Origin: Epiperipatus broadwayi
Lineage: Eukaryota > Onychophora > Udeonychophora > Euonychophora > Peripatidae
NCBI GenBank assembly: GCA_028023455.1
Contig: JAQFVV010006222.1
Coordinates: 124,001 to 188,000, forward strand
DNA length: 64,000 nt
Direction: 5' to 3'
Positions within the stretch are counted from its first letter, which is position 1; every line of letters begins with the position of its first letter. Positions 12,078 through 24,689 of this stretch are shown here, in pieces. The position numbers and the translations under genes were made by a program. Below the pieces are notes generated by a model. That model worked only from the letters and a program-made list of their open reading frames with translations, made no database searches and had not been told where the DNA came from.

Positions 12078-12120
12078 TATAAATAGGGGGATTTGTAGTG
12101 TGTGATTATCTCTCATCTCA
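12078..12120 (+). promoter_or_regulatory. Possible TATA-containing core promoter
   Basis: A good TATA box (tataaatagg, 12,078-12,087) is followed about 30 bases later by tctctcatctcagc, an initiator-like pyrimidine-rich stretch. The next ATG, at about 12,134, opens only a 16-codon frame. It could drive a non-coding transcript or be an old LTR promoter. No downstream gene is visible. Confidence 0.3.
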
Positions 12121-15100
12121 GCTTCTCTCTCATCATGTTTGTCATCAACAAGGAGGCATTAAAATTTAATTTACAATTTTTTTAAATGTAAATTCAAAGT
12201 GATAATTTTATAAAATCTTAATATTTGTAAATTTATGAGGTGCTGCTAAGCAAAAGATAGGGTACTAGATTAGTTCATACCAAGCCTTATCAGAAAACTT
12301 TCAAAGGAATCAACAAAATGCCTATGACAAACTGGTGCTGTGTGTTAATTCACTACAATCAACTATGCATGAAAAGAGACTCAAGGAAGGAAAAGGTAAT
12401 GTAATTTCCATTATCTTCTCAAAGCTATTTATTTCTTTATGGGTAAACAGACAATATTTGGTTTATCAGAAGCTCATAATTTTTTTAACTATTATAGTAT
12501 AATAATTTTATTATGAAGTCATTAATATGACAAGGTATTTATTGTTATTATATTTAGTAATACTTGTATTTGCTATTTATATCCATGTTAGTTTTAAAAT
12601 GTTAAGCTGCTTTTATTGGATGTGTGTTTCTTATTTGTGAAATTTTATTATACTACTTAAAGTATTTTATAGTCATTTGACTTGTATTCATTTGTTGGTT
12701 TCATACATTATTTAGTGGATGTATTTTACAGATTGAAAATTTATCTCTAGTTTTTCAGTGATATTTTTATCTTGCCATGGTTGTGCCAAAAATATAGGCT
12801 AAGCCCTTTTTAATAATTTGGGGTGCATGTGACTTTATTAATGTTGTGTATTAATTAGATTGTCCTTTGGAGGATATGAGCATTGCTATCTCCAATGTTT
12901 AGTATTTATTTTTCATGAGAGGATTTTATTTTGATATTTCATGATTGTCTTTTTTGCTTAGCCTGATCCTTAGATAGAATTTTTTTCTGGTGGTTTATAT
13001 TCCATTTCCCATGTGTTAGGGCCTTGTCCATACATCTATTTAACTGACAAAAGATATTGGAATAGGCCACTGTTTCTTTCCAGTTCTGCGATTGTGGCTC
13101 TGAAAAGCATTTCTCCTTCATGAAGATATTTAGTTATAGTCCACTATGTGAGATGAAGTTAAGGGATGTGTTAAGTTGATCATAGCAATTTATAGGGTAG
13201 AATTTTGAAGTGTATAGTCACTTCAGGGACACTTTTCTATTCATAGTGTTTAGTAAAGTTAAGAAATGTATATATTGTACTGTTGTGCCCTGTCAGCAGT
13301 TTACAAAAAAACCAACAAATATGTTAGTAATTTAATGTCTATGTGAACGAATAGCATAATAAGAGATGCATATATTTAATATTATCATTATCACCATCCA
13401 GAAGTAGTTTGCCAAAGGATTAGCAAGATGATTAAGGGTTTAAATAATTCATCATGTGAACATGGACAAAATTTAGTAAGTTGTGTGCATGACTTTAAGA
13501 ATTTTCTCTTTTTTTATTGTTAAGTTAATAAATGCCAGATAGTAATTTTCTTATTTATGTCTTTATGATAATTAATATTATCATCACAATTTGCTGATAA
13601 AGATTAAGTCATCTATCAGTTAAGAATTAAGTTTTCTAATTTTATTTTATTTTTAATTCTATAAATGAAATATTATCAGTTAATATGCTAACCAATAGTA
13701 GTCAACTGGACTTGAAGTTATATCTTAAGTATTGTTGTCAATAACAGTTTAAAAGCCTTTAGTAAATGATTATTTTAGAGAAATAGTGTAGTATAATAAA
13801 TATGGTTAAAAATAGTTAACAAAATAGTAAATTATTCTTGCTTTGAAATGAGTGTATCAAAAAATAAAAATAATGTTTAGCCAAATTAGACATTTAACCA
13901 AAAAAAAAAAACAACACAAATTTGAGTTAACAAAAATCACTTAAAATGTGTGCATAAACAATTAGTGAGATTGCAAGTGTGTAGGCAATTATTTTGTCTA
14001 TGATTTATGCATCTTGTACAATAAAACTGCACCTATGTTTTGTAGATGATCTTTCTTTTGTAGCAATTGTCATCAAATTTTGTATAATATAAACTTGATG
14101 TTAACTGTCAATAAATGTGTTTATTATTATCATACTTTAGTCTTTGTCTTTATATATGATTTCTTGAGTCCTGAACTATAAATTGTTACAGAAATCTTGG
14201 TTTAAATCAGATGATCAATTCAAATAAGATGCAGATCCAAACTTAAAAATGCAAAATTGCATAAGAATTATAATTTCAAAGATTGGAGTTGTATTTGAAA
14301 TGAAATCAAATATTTATTTGATCATAGTTGGAATTAATTTCTTTTTATTTAAAACTGCATATTATTTAATTATTCTTCAAATAAAGAGTACATTATTTTA
14401 GAAGTTGATTTTAAATTGTGTGGTTGATGAGTATTAGAATGATATAAAAAGGTGCCCTTTGTTTATAGATACTCAAATGTCATCCTGGATGAAAGACTTT
14501 GATGTTTCCAAATTTACATTTTTATAGGCAATTGTTAGTTAAATTTAATATTTCTTTATTTAATAGTTATTGTTGCTATAGTATATTGGGATACCTTAAC
14601 TTATAACTGAATTATATGTCTCCTTTAGTTTACTAGGATTTCATTCATTTATTCAACAACATGATATGATAATTAATACTTAAAATTCTTAGAGAAAGAA
14701 CCCTGAAATTAATACATATGATTTTATGATTATTCAAATTAGCTGAAATGGTTTAAAAATCAATAGTGTGGCATTAGTAAACCAATTATAGTTCATTGTA
14801 CTATAAGAAAAGTATATAAGTTTTTATTCGATTAGAGTATTTCAGATCAGATCATGGCAATAAAATGAATTGGTGATTAACATTTATTTTTCAAGATATT
14901 TTAAGAAGGTATAATAGAAAAAATTCATTATATTTTATATGATATGCAAACTACCTTTTCTGCTTGGGAGATGCATTTTGATATGGGAAAGTTGATTGAT
15001 TTTAAAAATGGTGTATAAGAATGAGTGAAGTTCCTCCTCTTCTTAATTTATTTGTTTATATTATGATAATACGCATTTGTCATTATTTTTAATTCCCTTA

Positions 15101-15359
15101 TATTTTAATGCTTGTCTCTGTAGTAAATATAATTATAGCATATAACCCACTGCGCTTAGCCAAAAAAGGATCATCTTCATAAGGATGGTGGAATATAGTA
15201 TATCACTCTTATGAGTCTTCTCTGATTTTAGTTTATTCAGACATCAACATCAGGGTAACATTGCTAGAAGGGTTAGAATATATAAATGCTAGTATGAAGA
15301 TTTTCACAGGTTACAGATAAAAATGCTATATTTTGTGAGCTCATCTTTGTTTGATTTTG
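12121..15359. other. AT-rich non-coding DNA
   Basis: No gene recognised. A 60-codon minus frame at 12,939-13,121 has mixed composition but no family resemblance and no splice context. aataaa-type signals, for example at about 14,110, could end a transcript from the promoter-like site at 12.08 kb, but this is speculative. Confidence 0.35.
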
Positions 15360-15481
15360 AAGATAAATATACCAATATTTTGGCTTGATCAAACAAGTAG
15401 TCAAGTGAATGATGGATAGAAAATTATAAAGATGGTTCTTGAAGTGCTGTAAACACTATTTATAACAATGTTAAAGTTCTA

Positions 15482-15931
15482 TCATAGAAAATAAAATAGA
15501 TATATAAAATTGGAAAATAATATAAAAGTCACAAAATCTTCAGAGTAATATGTTTTTAAAAAATTCTTCCAAATAGAAGGATGTTTGCATGTGTCTTCAG
15601 GTTTGTTGACACAATTTGGTATTTTTAATATCTCAATAGCTTCTCTTATCTTGCATTGGTAAAAAGTGTTACATCTGGATAGGATCCTGGTATTAGAGAA
15701 AACAATATTGTGACCTGAATCCATAGTATGAAATAAGAGGACTGTTGACAATGACTGTTGCTTAGATGTATTAGCAGGTTTATCTCTTCTGGTACTGATG
15801 TAATAAGTGTTCATACCTATATAATAAGCTTTACAAATTCCACAAACCTCAAAAAGGATTGAATTTTTAGGATTGGTTGTGATGGTATTAATTTTTTGAT
15901 AGTAATGTAAGTTGTTTTTATATTGTAGCAT
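15482..15931 (-). pseudogene. PLE GIY-YIG endonuclease domain
   Basis: A frame of 149 codons with the PLE endonuclease pattern: a Cys pair (VCGICKAYYIG) covering the YIG motif, then STRRDKPA with the conserved Arg, the HTMDSGH and STRIL-like segments (SNTRILSRC), and YQCKIREAIEIL followed by a Cys-containing end (DTCKHPSIWK). It nicks the target DNA strand that primes reverse transcription. It follows the RT blocks in the usual order, but stops in the linker (about 15,940-16,260) separate it from them. The closest relative in the window is the inverted pair at 49.1-49.7 kb. Confidence 0.85.
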
Positions 15932-16269
15932 TTTAGAACATGTCCAATACTATTTGTAGTTCCTTTTATATAACGAGCACAAATCTTAATTGTTGTTTCT
16001 TATTTTGATTATTTTGGGCTTGAATTAAGGCTTGGTGAATAATTTTATTATTATAATCATTAGACAATAAAACACTATTTATATAATTGATTTCTTCTTT
16101 CAGATATGACATATGAAAGCTTAATTACTCCAGTAAAAGGAGTTTGGGCTATACAAGAAATCAGAGTTCTTTCTGTGTATCTATTTTTTTTTTTGGATAA
16201 TTGAAAATATATTATTTTGTGTCCTGAATGACAAGTACACCGAGAAAAGGAAATTTTCCATCAGACTGT

Positions 16270-16530
16270 CTAATTTGGAAATTTAATATAAGAATGGGTA
16301 TTATTTAAATGATCAGAAAAAAAATCATACAATTTATTTTGAGCAAGATGCCAGATGATAAATGCGTCATCTATATATTTGAGCCAAATAAGAGGTTTTA
16401 AAAGGGTTGATTCTAAAGCATGAGTTTCTATATTTTCCATAAATAAAACAATTATTACTCTTGAGATAAGTGAATCCATAGGAATACCAAAAGTTTGTTT
16501 GTAAAATTGTCCATCGTATACAAAATACAT
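16270..16530 (-). pseudogene. PLE reverse transcriptase, catalytic part
   Basis: Contains two RT landmarks of the Penelope clade: FYKQTFGIPMDS (the F-Y-x-Q-x-x-G-x-x-M-G-S region; the usual Gly is Asp here) and KYIDDAFIIW, the Y-x-D-D catalytic motif. The end (HSYIKFPN) matches the following strand. An 86-codon piece; stops on both sides and loss of the conserved Gly show decay. The product would copy element RNA into DNA at the nick made by the fused endonuclease. Confidence 0.88.
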
Positions 16531-16599
16531 GTTTGAAATGCAATGTTTAGCTAAAGCAATAAAATAATCTGATAAATTGCAACGTTGAGAAATTATATT

Positions 16600-16851
16600 T
16601 TAATCTTCGTCAATTGGAACATTTGTAAACAAAGAAACAACATCAAAGCTGAAAATATCTTTTGTATTAATCTTTAAATTTTTTAATAGAGAAATAAAAT
16701 GTACAGAGTTTTTAATATATGATTTAATAGATGAAAGTGTAAGTTTTATTAAATGAGATAAATACCTAGCTAAAATGTGAGTGGGAGATCCTATTGTACT
16801 TGCTATTGGATGAGGGGGGGGGGTAACTACTTTGTGTATTTGGGATTCCAT
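16600..16851 (-). pseudogene. PLE reverse transcriptase, fingers region
   Basis: Eighty-three codons with PLE RT blocks: IASTIGSPTHILARYLSHL (family: R-P-I-V-S-x-x-x-x-P-T-Y-x-L-A-K-x-L) and DIFSFDVVSLFTNVPIDE, the motif A Asp region (F-D-V-x-S-L-F-T-N-V-P). A run of 10 or 11 G/C bases near 16,813-16,823 encodes the PPP stretch and may mark a slippage site. It lies directly upstream (on the minus strand) of the YIDD piece, broken from it by a short gap with a stop. Confidence 0.88.
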
Positions 16852-17051
16852 AAAATTTTATACATAAGATTTTTCACGAGGAATTTTTTTTTTTATGTCT
16901 TTTTCAATTGGTGATTTATTAATAATTGTTTTAGTTGTTTTTCCTAAATAAACAGTAAGATATCTTTTTGATTTTTTATAAATTTTATCATTTAATAAAG
17001 CTAGGATTTTATTATTATATATGTGACAGACCATGTCAATAGTAGCGTTAC

Positions 17052-17149
17052 CTTTTTTTCATATGTCAAAGCGTTGAGCGGGAAGCGAACCCGGGCCAGC
17101 TACTTGGAAGGCAGCTATGCTAACCACTAGGCCACCACCGCTTGACTAT
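17052..17149 (-). mobile_element. tRNA-like SINE copy 2, inserted in the PLE RT
   Basis: Minus-strand sequence begins gtcaagcggtggtggcctag, has an A box (tggcctagtggttagcat) and B box (gggttcgcttcc), closes with caacgctttgac and ends in an A run. It is better preserved as a tRNA fold than copy 1. The hexamer cgttac occurs on both sides (17,046-17,051 and 17,150-17,155), extending with one mismatch to tagcgttac/tatcgttac. Deleting the insert rejoins the PLE motif ILPADKSNATIDM, so the SINE landed in a PLE that was once intact here. Confidence 0.85.
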
Positions 17150-17152
17150 CGT

Positions 17153-17260
17153 TACTTTTATCGGCTGGAAGTATAATGATTTGTCCAATTTTATATTATT
17201 TAAAGCCTGTCTTTCTGATATTTATTTTATTTTTGCTTTTCACATACCTGTTTTTTGTTG
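17153..17260 (-). pseudogene. PLE RT N-terminal piece
   Basis: Minus-strand translation gives a TGFK-stop-YKIGQIIILPADKSNA stretch, the conserved I-L-P-A-D-K-G-N-A block at the start of PLE RT domains. It continues across the SINE into ATIDMV. One in-frame stop is present. Upstream of it the copy is truncated at the inverted tail junction near 17,278. Confidence 0.75.
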
Positions 17261-17430
17261 TTGTTAATGGTGGTGGTGAAACTTTAATATTGTTAAAATA
17301 GTGTTTACAGCATCTCTGCAACCATCTTTATATTTTTCTATTCATCACGTAGTAGAAGGGTTGTGTGATCACGTCGAAACATCGCTATATTTATTATCAA
17401 AATCATATATGGATGAACCCACAAAATATA

Positions 17431-19508
17431 CAGTTTATATATATGCTCTAATAATTTTAATAACTCTATAAATACGCAATCACTATTCAATATATGTCAT
17501 ATCGTGAATATTTATTGGAGAAATAATATGAGAATGCGCATACCATAATAATAATAATAATTCACAAGTGAGATTTATTAAAATCATTTAGCAAATTTGC
17601 AAATAATTCTCTTATATAAATGCTAATTTATCAGTCAGAAAAAAATTATTTGACAAAAAAATTAACATTGACATGACAAAGAATGTTGTTTTCCAGTTTA
17701 TTAAATCATTCTATTACATATTATTTGTGAATTATCATTGTGTGCATTCAGAATTTATTTCTCCATTAATAGTATTTTATATTTATAAATAAACAATAAA
17801 TGCCAATATGTAAATCACATCACATAGCCATCATGCTTAAATAAACCAACAGAATATCAACAATCCATTATCAAGGCAAATTAATAGTAGTTTTTGCCTT
17901 AACAACAGCTTTATTGCAAAGCAATCTAATTGTAACGTTGCCTTGACAACAACTTTATAGGATTATTTAAGCATGATGACTGTAATGTGATTTTCATTTA
18001 TATGAGTAAAATAAAATAATTGGTTGATCAGTTAATCAAGAAATCAAACAATATTTGAGATTCAAAGAAACAGGATAAAGGCAATAGTTCCCTTCAAATG
18101 AACAAATTGACATTTCTTTCTCCTAATTTCATATTCTTCACACTAGGAATAAATCCAAAAATCTTTACATCTGAAAACTATTACAATCCCCACTATAAAA
18201 TACTATATATGTACACACACAAACACATAGGCAAAATGTCTCAAATCTACAACTCAGTGGGTGGGTAACCTTGATAGTGTGTGTGTGCATATATATTTAA
18301 CTAATGTAAAAGAATAGAAGGAAAGTATATAAATATTAAAATGAAATATAGAAGGCTGAAGTATAAAATAAATGGATAACAATATCGTGGCTATTTCGAA
18401 ATATATAATTTAAAATTAAATAAAAAGGTCTAGTGATAAATAGATTATTTAATTTATTTCTAGTTTTGATAAAAATAAAACTGAGTTATTAATTAGCTAC
18501 AAAGGAAAGCAAATTGTATTTTGTAAAATGAAAATAAAGAATGATGTTTTGATATACTCTACATGCAATTACAATAATTAGTTTGTTTAAATATTTTATA
18601 AAAATAAATAGCAAAGTCATTTTAATTAAGAAATTAGTTATATCACTAATCTATGTTATTTTATTTTGTAAATGAAAATGAACAATGATTGTCTTTAGTA
18701 AGATTATCTTTATTTTTATTAATTAAAAATACATGTTAATCTTCCTGTTTATATATTAGTATAATCTCTACAAGATAATAATGTGCCTCAGTACATATTA
18801 ACTTAAAGGTATAAAAAGACTAATACAGTTTGGATGCAAGCAGGAATGTCACCAGTGAATTTTAAAAAAAATGCATACATGCCAGTTGATGAAATTTGAT
18901 TGGATATGTTAAGTGTGACTTGACTTTTTTCAAATTATTATCAAATTTTACTAAAAATATTCCATTCTTCTGATAAAGTTGGTGGTTGTTTGAAACATTG
19001 TCACATACTAAAAAAAATTACATGACTTATTTATAAAGTGAGAACCTATATTCTAATTATAATATAATATTACAAAAATCAAAATTAAATATTCTCTAGT
19101 CTAAATTGTCATTAGTATTAAATAGTGGTTTAATAACTTTACTTTTTCATTGCTTTTACTTCTCTCTCTCTTTCTTACCTATATTTCTTTATTGCTTTAA
19201 TGTTTATCAGTTTACATACATATAAAAACATTATTGTTTATATGATTTCAGAATATTTATATTATATTTTATTTTTGAATATTTGAGTATGTCCATTCTA
19301 ATTCCATATTTGGAAAAAAAAAAGGAAAAAAAAAACAATAAAAACAAAAAGTACATCTATGTGTCTGATATTTTGTGACATTGATTTTAACTTCTTTTGC
19401 AGAAAAAAATTACTTCTTAAAAAAAATTCAACATCTTGTCTATTTTTGATTCTCCGTTGTTTCCTATCTGCAACTACTATGCACTTTAAATTAAAGCAAT
19501 TAATATTA
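17431..19508. other. AT-rich non-coding DNA
   Basis: No gene. A small inverted repeat lies around 17,830-17,985 (catgcttaaataa and aacaac-rich segments recur inverted) and may be a MITE; otherwise nothing recognised. Confidence 0.35.
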
Positions 19509-20060
19509 TTGTTTTCCTGAAGGTTCGTGATGATGGTATTTTAGTTGTATTTATATATTAGACTATTTCCATCATCTCATATAAAGGTGTTGAATGTCTT
19601 TAAAAAAAACTTTATTTACATTTTCAAAGTGCAATTAACTGTTAGTAATAGCACATAGGTTAGTATGCACAACATAAGTGAGAGGTATTATTCTTCTCAC
19701 TTCTTCTGGAGTTTCTGGCTTGAGAAGTGACAGTACTAGCATGGAAAATAGAACTGGACTCTTAGATTCTACAATATTGAATTTTAAGGTAAGACTCTAA
19801 CCAACTCAGCCAGAGTATTACCTTAAAATTCAATATTTAAAATCTAAGGGTCCATGTTTAATTCTCATGCTAGTACTGTCACTGATCAGACTAGTAATGC
19901 CTGAGAAAGAGAAAATAATATCTCTCAAAACATTGTGCATATACTAACCTGTGTGTTATTACTAACAGTTAATTGGTAAATAAAGTTAATTTTTTGTAAG
20001 AACATTCAATACTTTATATTAGATGATGAAAATAGTTCAATAGATAAATACAATCAATAT
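19509..20060. mobile_element. Foldback element 1, with tRNA-like centre and hammerhead relics
   Basis: The whole ~550 bp is an imperfect palindrome. Outer parts: tagttgtatttatat and actatttccatcatct at the left, inverted at 20,020-20,058. Inner parts: ttgaatgtctttaaa, taactgttagtaatagcaca and taggttagtat-gcacaaca at the left, inverted at 19,930-20,010. The centre is a short palindrome around 19,780-19,840 which, on the minus strand, reads tggctgagttggttagagt, a good tRNA A box. The left end (ttgttttcctgaaggttcgt) matches the right end of foldback element 2. No open frame. Confidence 0.8.
19711..19733 (-). ncRNA. Hammerhead relic, left arm
   Basis: The minus strand retains CACU, AAGCC and AGAAACU in the order and context of the ribozyme at 3,079-3,120, but the CUGAUGA box and half of helix II are deleted. 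Only a relic; the right arm at 19,880-19,915 keeps CUGAUCA and a later GAGAAAG. The assignment rests on comparison with the intact motif. Confidence 0.35.
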
Positions 20061-22562
20061 TATATCTCTTTTTAGAGCTTTCAAAATATTCTGTATAATA
20101 TTAATGATTCTGCATCTTCTTTAAAACCCTGTTTAAGTTCACTATAAAATATTTTTTGGAAGTTTGTTATTATTAATTTGCAGTGTCTTTCTCTGGTCAT
20201 TGCTGCTATATAAAATCTTATTACTGATAAACTCACAATCAGCAACTCTCTTTTAAAATACTAATGTAAAAAAAACAAAATACTTAAAACTATAAACTCT
20301 AAAAAATTACCTTATTTTATTATCAATACAAAACCTGCATCACTGATAACTTAAATGTAGTGAAGATTTTCAAAGTTTCTCAGAATGAGTACAATAGACG
20401 ATTTTTTCAACATAGACTAAATTCTCATTAAATTTCTGTTTAATAATGATTTAAAAAAAGCTACTCAAATGCATTAAATTTTGTTCTTATTTCATAACAA
20501 TAGTTAAACTGATAATGCTTTGGAGAAACTATTCCCAATATAGATATTTTTCTTTAAAGTGGAATTATATATATATATAATGAAAAACAACAAATGAAAA
20601 GAATTGTTTAAAACATTTTTATTTCATTTTATAGATAGATATAGTGACAATAAAAACAATTCATAATAATTAAAGAAGATACAAAGGTTTGTTCAAAGAA
20701 ATACAATATTTTGCATTAGAATTTAACTTCAACTTTCATCATAAGACAGTTGACAAGACTGATAAATAATGCTTCTATTTTACTGTTTCTGTATGGACAG
20801 CTGAGAACATTTTTATATTCATCAGTAAACTATTTAATTATTGTTTACTTACATTACATAGGCTATTATTATTCATTTAAAGTATTTATATTTAGCATAA
20901 TATTTTCATGAAAAAAACTGCTCATTCAAATGAAGACTTATTCAATATATTTATAATAATTACCAGTTATGCTTTGGAAGAAAAAAAAGCAGAAATCAAA
21001 TGTGTCTCCCTGCTTTCTCATCTTAATGCTCAAGCATAAGGAGAGGACAATTATGGCATGCCTTTGATAAATTGTGGAACAGAAGATATTACTTTGCAAT
21101 GAATATTTTAATAATTAACAAGGGACTGCAAAAATAAATATAGCCAAGCTGATGTCAAACTCCCATATCTCAAAAATGATTAAACTATAACTATCTACAA
21201 TTGTAAATTTCCAAACTCTTTCATTGTACATGTATTCCATAAAAGAAAATTCACTCAAAAGAATTAACACATCTGAATTTCTACATTTGTTTTAATACCA
21301 AATATTCACATACACTGTAACCATGACTTATTGGATTTTAAAGCTTGAAGTTATTCACAATGTAATGTCTGCATGTTATGTGCTAAACTTGTCAATATTC
21401 TCTCACACAAAGTGGGAAATTGATGTTCATTTTATATCACCTTATTGGATCAGTAAATCATTTTAATAAAAATAATGGATTATAATGGTGACAATATATT
21501 TTATAACTGTAATAAATCACAGAAGTAATTTTAGTTCATTTCTTAACCTTGTCCAACTGGAACTCATTTAAATTCAATTTAAGGAGAAATAAAATGACAT
21601 GTCATATCTTAAGATTATCTACTAATTAAAAATATTGTATTTCTATTTTAAAAAATTGGCTCCTTAATTTTTTCTTTAATTATGGTTTTTCTCTTCGTGG
21701 ATTGAAATTGAAATTAAATTTACATGTTTTATCATGATCAAAGAAAACAGATACCATTATTAAAACATTATTACTCTTATTTTTTATATGCTTATATAAC
21801 AATTGATATTCTTTTGATCTTTTCTCAAGACTATATCTTGATTCACTTATATATAAAACCTTGTACTTACATAAATGTAATACACCATATTACTTTTTTA
21901 TTTAAAAAGTATATTTATTGAATTAATTACCAATTTATTAACATTTGATAGAACACCAAATTACCTACTATATAAATCTCTCTATTTTTTAAACAAAATG
22001 CTGTGAATATTTGAAACATATAGAATAGACATTCATTTTTATCATTAACTTTCTCCCCTTTAAAGTAGTATATTTCTTTTTAAATTGAAATAAAGTACAA
22101 TAAATTTGTTTAATATTAAAACCAACTTCAATTATCTCTTTTGTAAATGTTTTAATATTTTATGATTTATAACTTTCATAACTTCTCATTAGAAAATTAA
22201 AAAAAGATCTAAGTTGTTATCTTATGTATAACAGGTATCTTTTGATTTACAATGTAGATAACCTCTTTCTGCAATGGGCTGATTAACAATTTATAACATT
22301 AATAAAAGATAATTTCTTGTAATACACAAATCAAGATAGTTAATAACTGTATTCTGGTTTTTTTTTTTTCAACATGTGAATTTATTTTCAATTTCAATCT
22401 GGAAAATATTAAGATTCTTTATGAGAAGTGAGCCATACTAAAAGAAAAAATAAGGTGGCAATTTTGATAAATAGAAATAGGATATTGTTAATTAATAGAC
22501 AATGTGCTAACATCAAAATTAATGAATTTGGTATATGATATGATGACATTTATTTCCATTAA
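20061..22562. other. AT-rich non-coding DNA
   Basis: No gene or repeat recognised; the open frame at 21,724-21,921 has only AT-driven composition. Confidence 0.4.
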
Positions 22563-22770
22563 ATTTGAATTTAAATGTTTTTTCAATTGAAAAAGATTAA
22601 GAAATTAATTAAAATACTTCTGTAATTTAATATAGTTATTTATAAAATATACTATCACTGTTATAACTACAGTTTGAATTTAAATGGTTTTCAGTTGAAG
22701 AGGTTAAGAAATTAATTAAAATATTTCTGTAGTTTAATATAGTTATTTATAAAATAAATTATCACTTATA
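22563..22770. repeat. Tandem duplication, ~110 bp unit
   Basis: The stretch tttgaatttaaatg, then aagaaattaattaaaata, then tttaatatagttatttataa occurs at 22,563-22,650 and again at 22,672-22,760 with about one substitution in ten bases. Confidence 0.8.
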
Positions 22771-23820
22771 ATTAATTATTTTTATTACAATAAACATTCT
22801 ATAATGGATATTTTAGTTTATTTACATATATATATAGTTACATTATTTTAAAACTAAAATAAAGGGGGAAATAAATCTTAAGTAAAAATGATTTTATTAA
22901 AAAGTAAAAGAGTTATGTTATCATATATATATCACACAGATGGAAAACTTAAAAAAAAACTATTTGAAAAAAAAAAAAAAAAATTCAAAATACTTTTTAT
23001 AAAAAAAAAAGTAAAGATCTAAAGATAAAGATTGATATTTTTGAAAATAGAAATAAATGTTAATTTCTATCATGTTTAATCTTAATAAATGGAAATGATT
23101 GTTTTAAAGCAAACTAGCCCTTGAAGCATTTAAATAATTAAAATGTCAGATAGGAGATATAGATAAATATTAAAGATTGTTTCCCACTCTGAAGCAGCAA
23201 CAAGAGCATGGTAGAAAGAAAAAACATCTAAACCTTAGGAACAAGTGACGCCATGTTATTTCGATCCACTGGATTTTTGATAAGAGGCTATGAAAGTATA
23301 AAAAGCCAAAATAATTGGATTCACGAGTTTTTTTTGGTTGTTGTTGCAAGAATCTGACTTAATCTGCATATGAACTGTAGCATGTAGGAGTCTGCAATAG
23401 ATTTAATTTTCTGTGATATACCAGCTGAGGCTGCCTCCAAACTAATGGGTACTGAATGGTGGCAAACAACGGACTGGTCTTCCCAAAAATATTAAATGGA
23501 CTTCAGTTGGATGAGTGCGATGCATCATGAAAAAGACAGACTTCTCATAGAAAGTATGAATTCTTTTGTTTATTCAATATGAACTTTTAACAAACTTTCA
23601 ATTGGTAATATAAAATAGGAATTCTTAACTGACTTAAAGATTTCTAAATCAATTATTAATAATTTTTTTATATATGTTTGCTAATCAATTCCATTTTTTA
23701 AATTTATTTTGTAGTTATTAATTAAATTTTTTAAAATGTATTAAATTTAAGTTGAGGATAGATGACTGCATAGATTCGTTAGCATTTATGTTAGTTATTT
23801 CTTAAGGTTTTATATGTGAC
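22771..23820. other. AT-rich non-coding DNA
   Basis: Poly-A runs near 22,950-23,010. The stretch 23,180-23,550 is less AT-rich and may be an old repeat or untranslated exon, with no frame or family I recognise. Confidence 0.35.
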
Positions 23821-23960
23821 ATATATATATCAGTAAATATGACCCCTCATGCTGAGGGTCTAAATGTATTTACTGGTATATCTTTTAAGTTGTTGTTGTC
23901 AATGTGGCACCTTATGATGAGTGTCATTGGGTTTACTTTATTGTAAATTTGCCCTAGCAA
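23821..23960. repeat. Twin-hairpin repeat, copy 1
   Basis: Two hairpins about 90 bp apart share one design. The first is gtaaatatgacccctcatgc with tgagggtctaaatgtattta; the second has ggcaccttatgatgagtgtc. A similar unit lies at 29,690-29,850 with matching spacer (ggtatatcttttaagttgtt). Possibly a small MITE or a structured RNA; it has no hammerhead core. Confidence 0.55.
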
Positions 23961-24685
23961 TTTGCAATTAATAACTAATAACTTTAATTTCATTTATGTT
24001 TATTTTAAAGGGGCTTGATTTCAGACTATTTGTTTCATAGTTAGGTTGATGCTGGTGGGGGGATATATGGGTATTTACATCAATGTAATGTGAAACGTGT
24101 TTAGTATACAGGGCAAAGCCCATATGAATGCATGACCCAAGGGCATAGTCGGTGCATTACAATGGATGTAGATGTATTTCCCACACCATTGTTTTCCTTT
24201 TTACTCTGGGTGTTAATAGTAAGATGGTCAAGACTGCAATTCACCATTACAGAGAATTCTTAATATACATTTTCCAAATGATTTCCTTCACATGCTGGAG
24301 ATGCACATTCCTGTCAGTGTGGTTTTATGCTAGCATCTTCATATTGCATTGGTTGCATCCGTATATCAGGAAGCAAGCATTGGTTTGGCTATGAACTTTT
24401 AGTCTGAGGTTGAATGATTGTTTTTGAAGTTTTTAACTGAGTAATCTATGTAGCCTATCTATACTCAACATTCTAAAGTAAAAATATTATTAAAATGTCC
24501 ATCTGTGCAGACTGTCTTAAATAATAATTTAAATTTAAAATTAATAATAAAATCTAAATTTATTCCTCAAATTTATATACGTGCATCAATAAATGTTTTT
24601 TATGTAGCTTAATTTATTTTTTTTATTTTAAATATTTCTTTACTAAAATGTTTTAAATAAGTATATATTATAAATCTCTGCATCT
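23961..24685. other. Non-coding DNA, slightly less AT-rich
   Basis: An 80-codon plus frame at 24,152-24,394 has no recognisable domain and no matching minus frame. It may be repeat sequence. Nothing else seen. Confidence 0.3.
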
Positions 24686-24689
24686 CCTT

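Larger units (their letters stand above)
15360..17430 (-). mobile_element. Penelope-like element with RT and GIY-YIG, broken
   Basis: The longest PLE in the window. On the minus strand it runs from an RT N-terminal piece (about 17,250) through RT core blocks (16,851-16,270) and a linker to the GIY-YIG domain (15,931-15,482) and a 3' tail (to about 15,360). The same tail sequence (gtgtttacagca, accatcttta, tttctat-cat) recurs inverted at 17,278-17,430, attached head-to-head at the 5' side. Several stops and frameshifts make it inactive. A SINE interrupts its RT at 17,052-17,149. Confidence 0.88.

Noticed and set aside
12939-13121. 60-codon minus frame
   Set aside because: No family resemblance, splice signals or neighbouring coding sequence.
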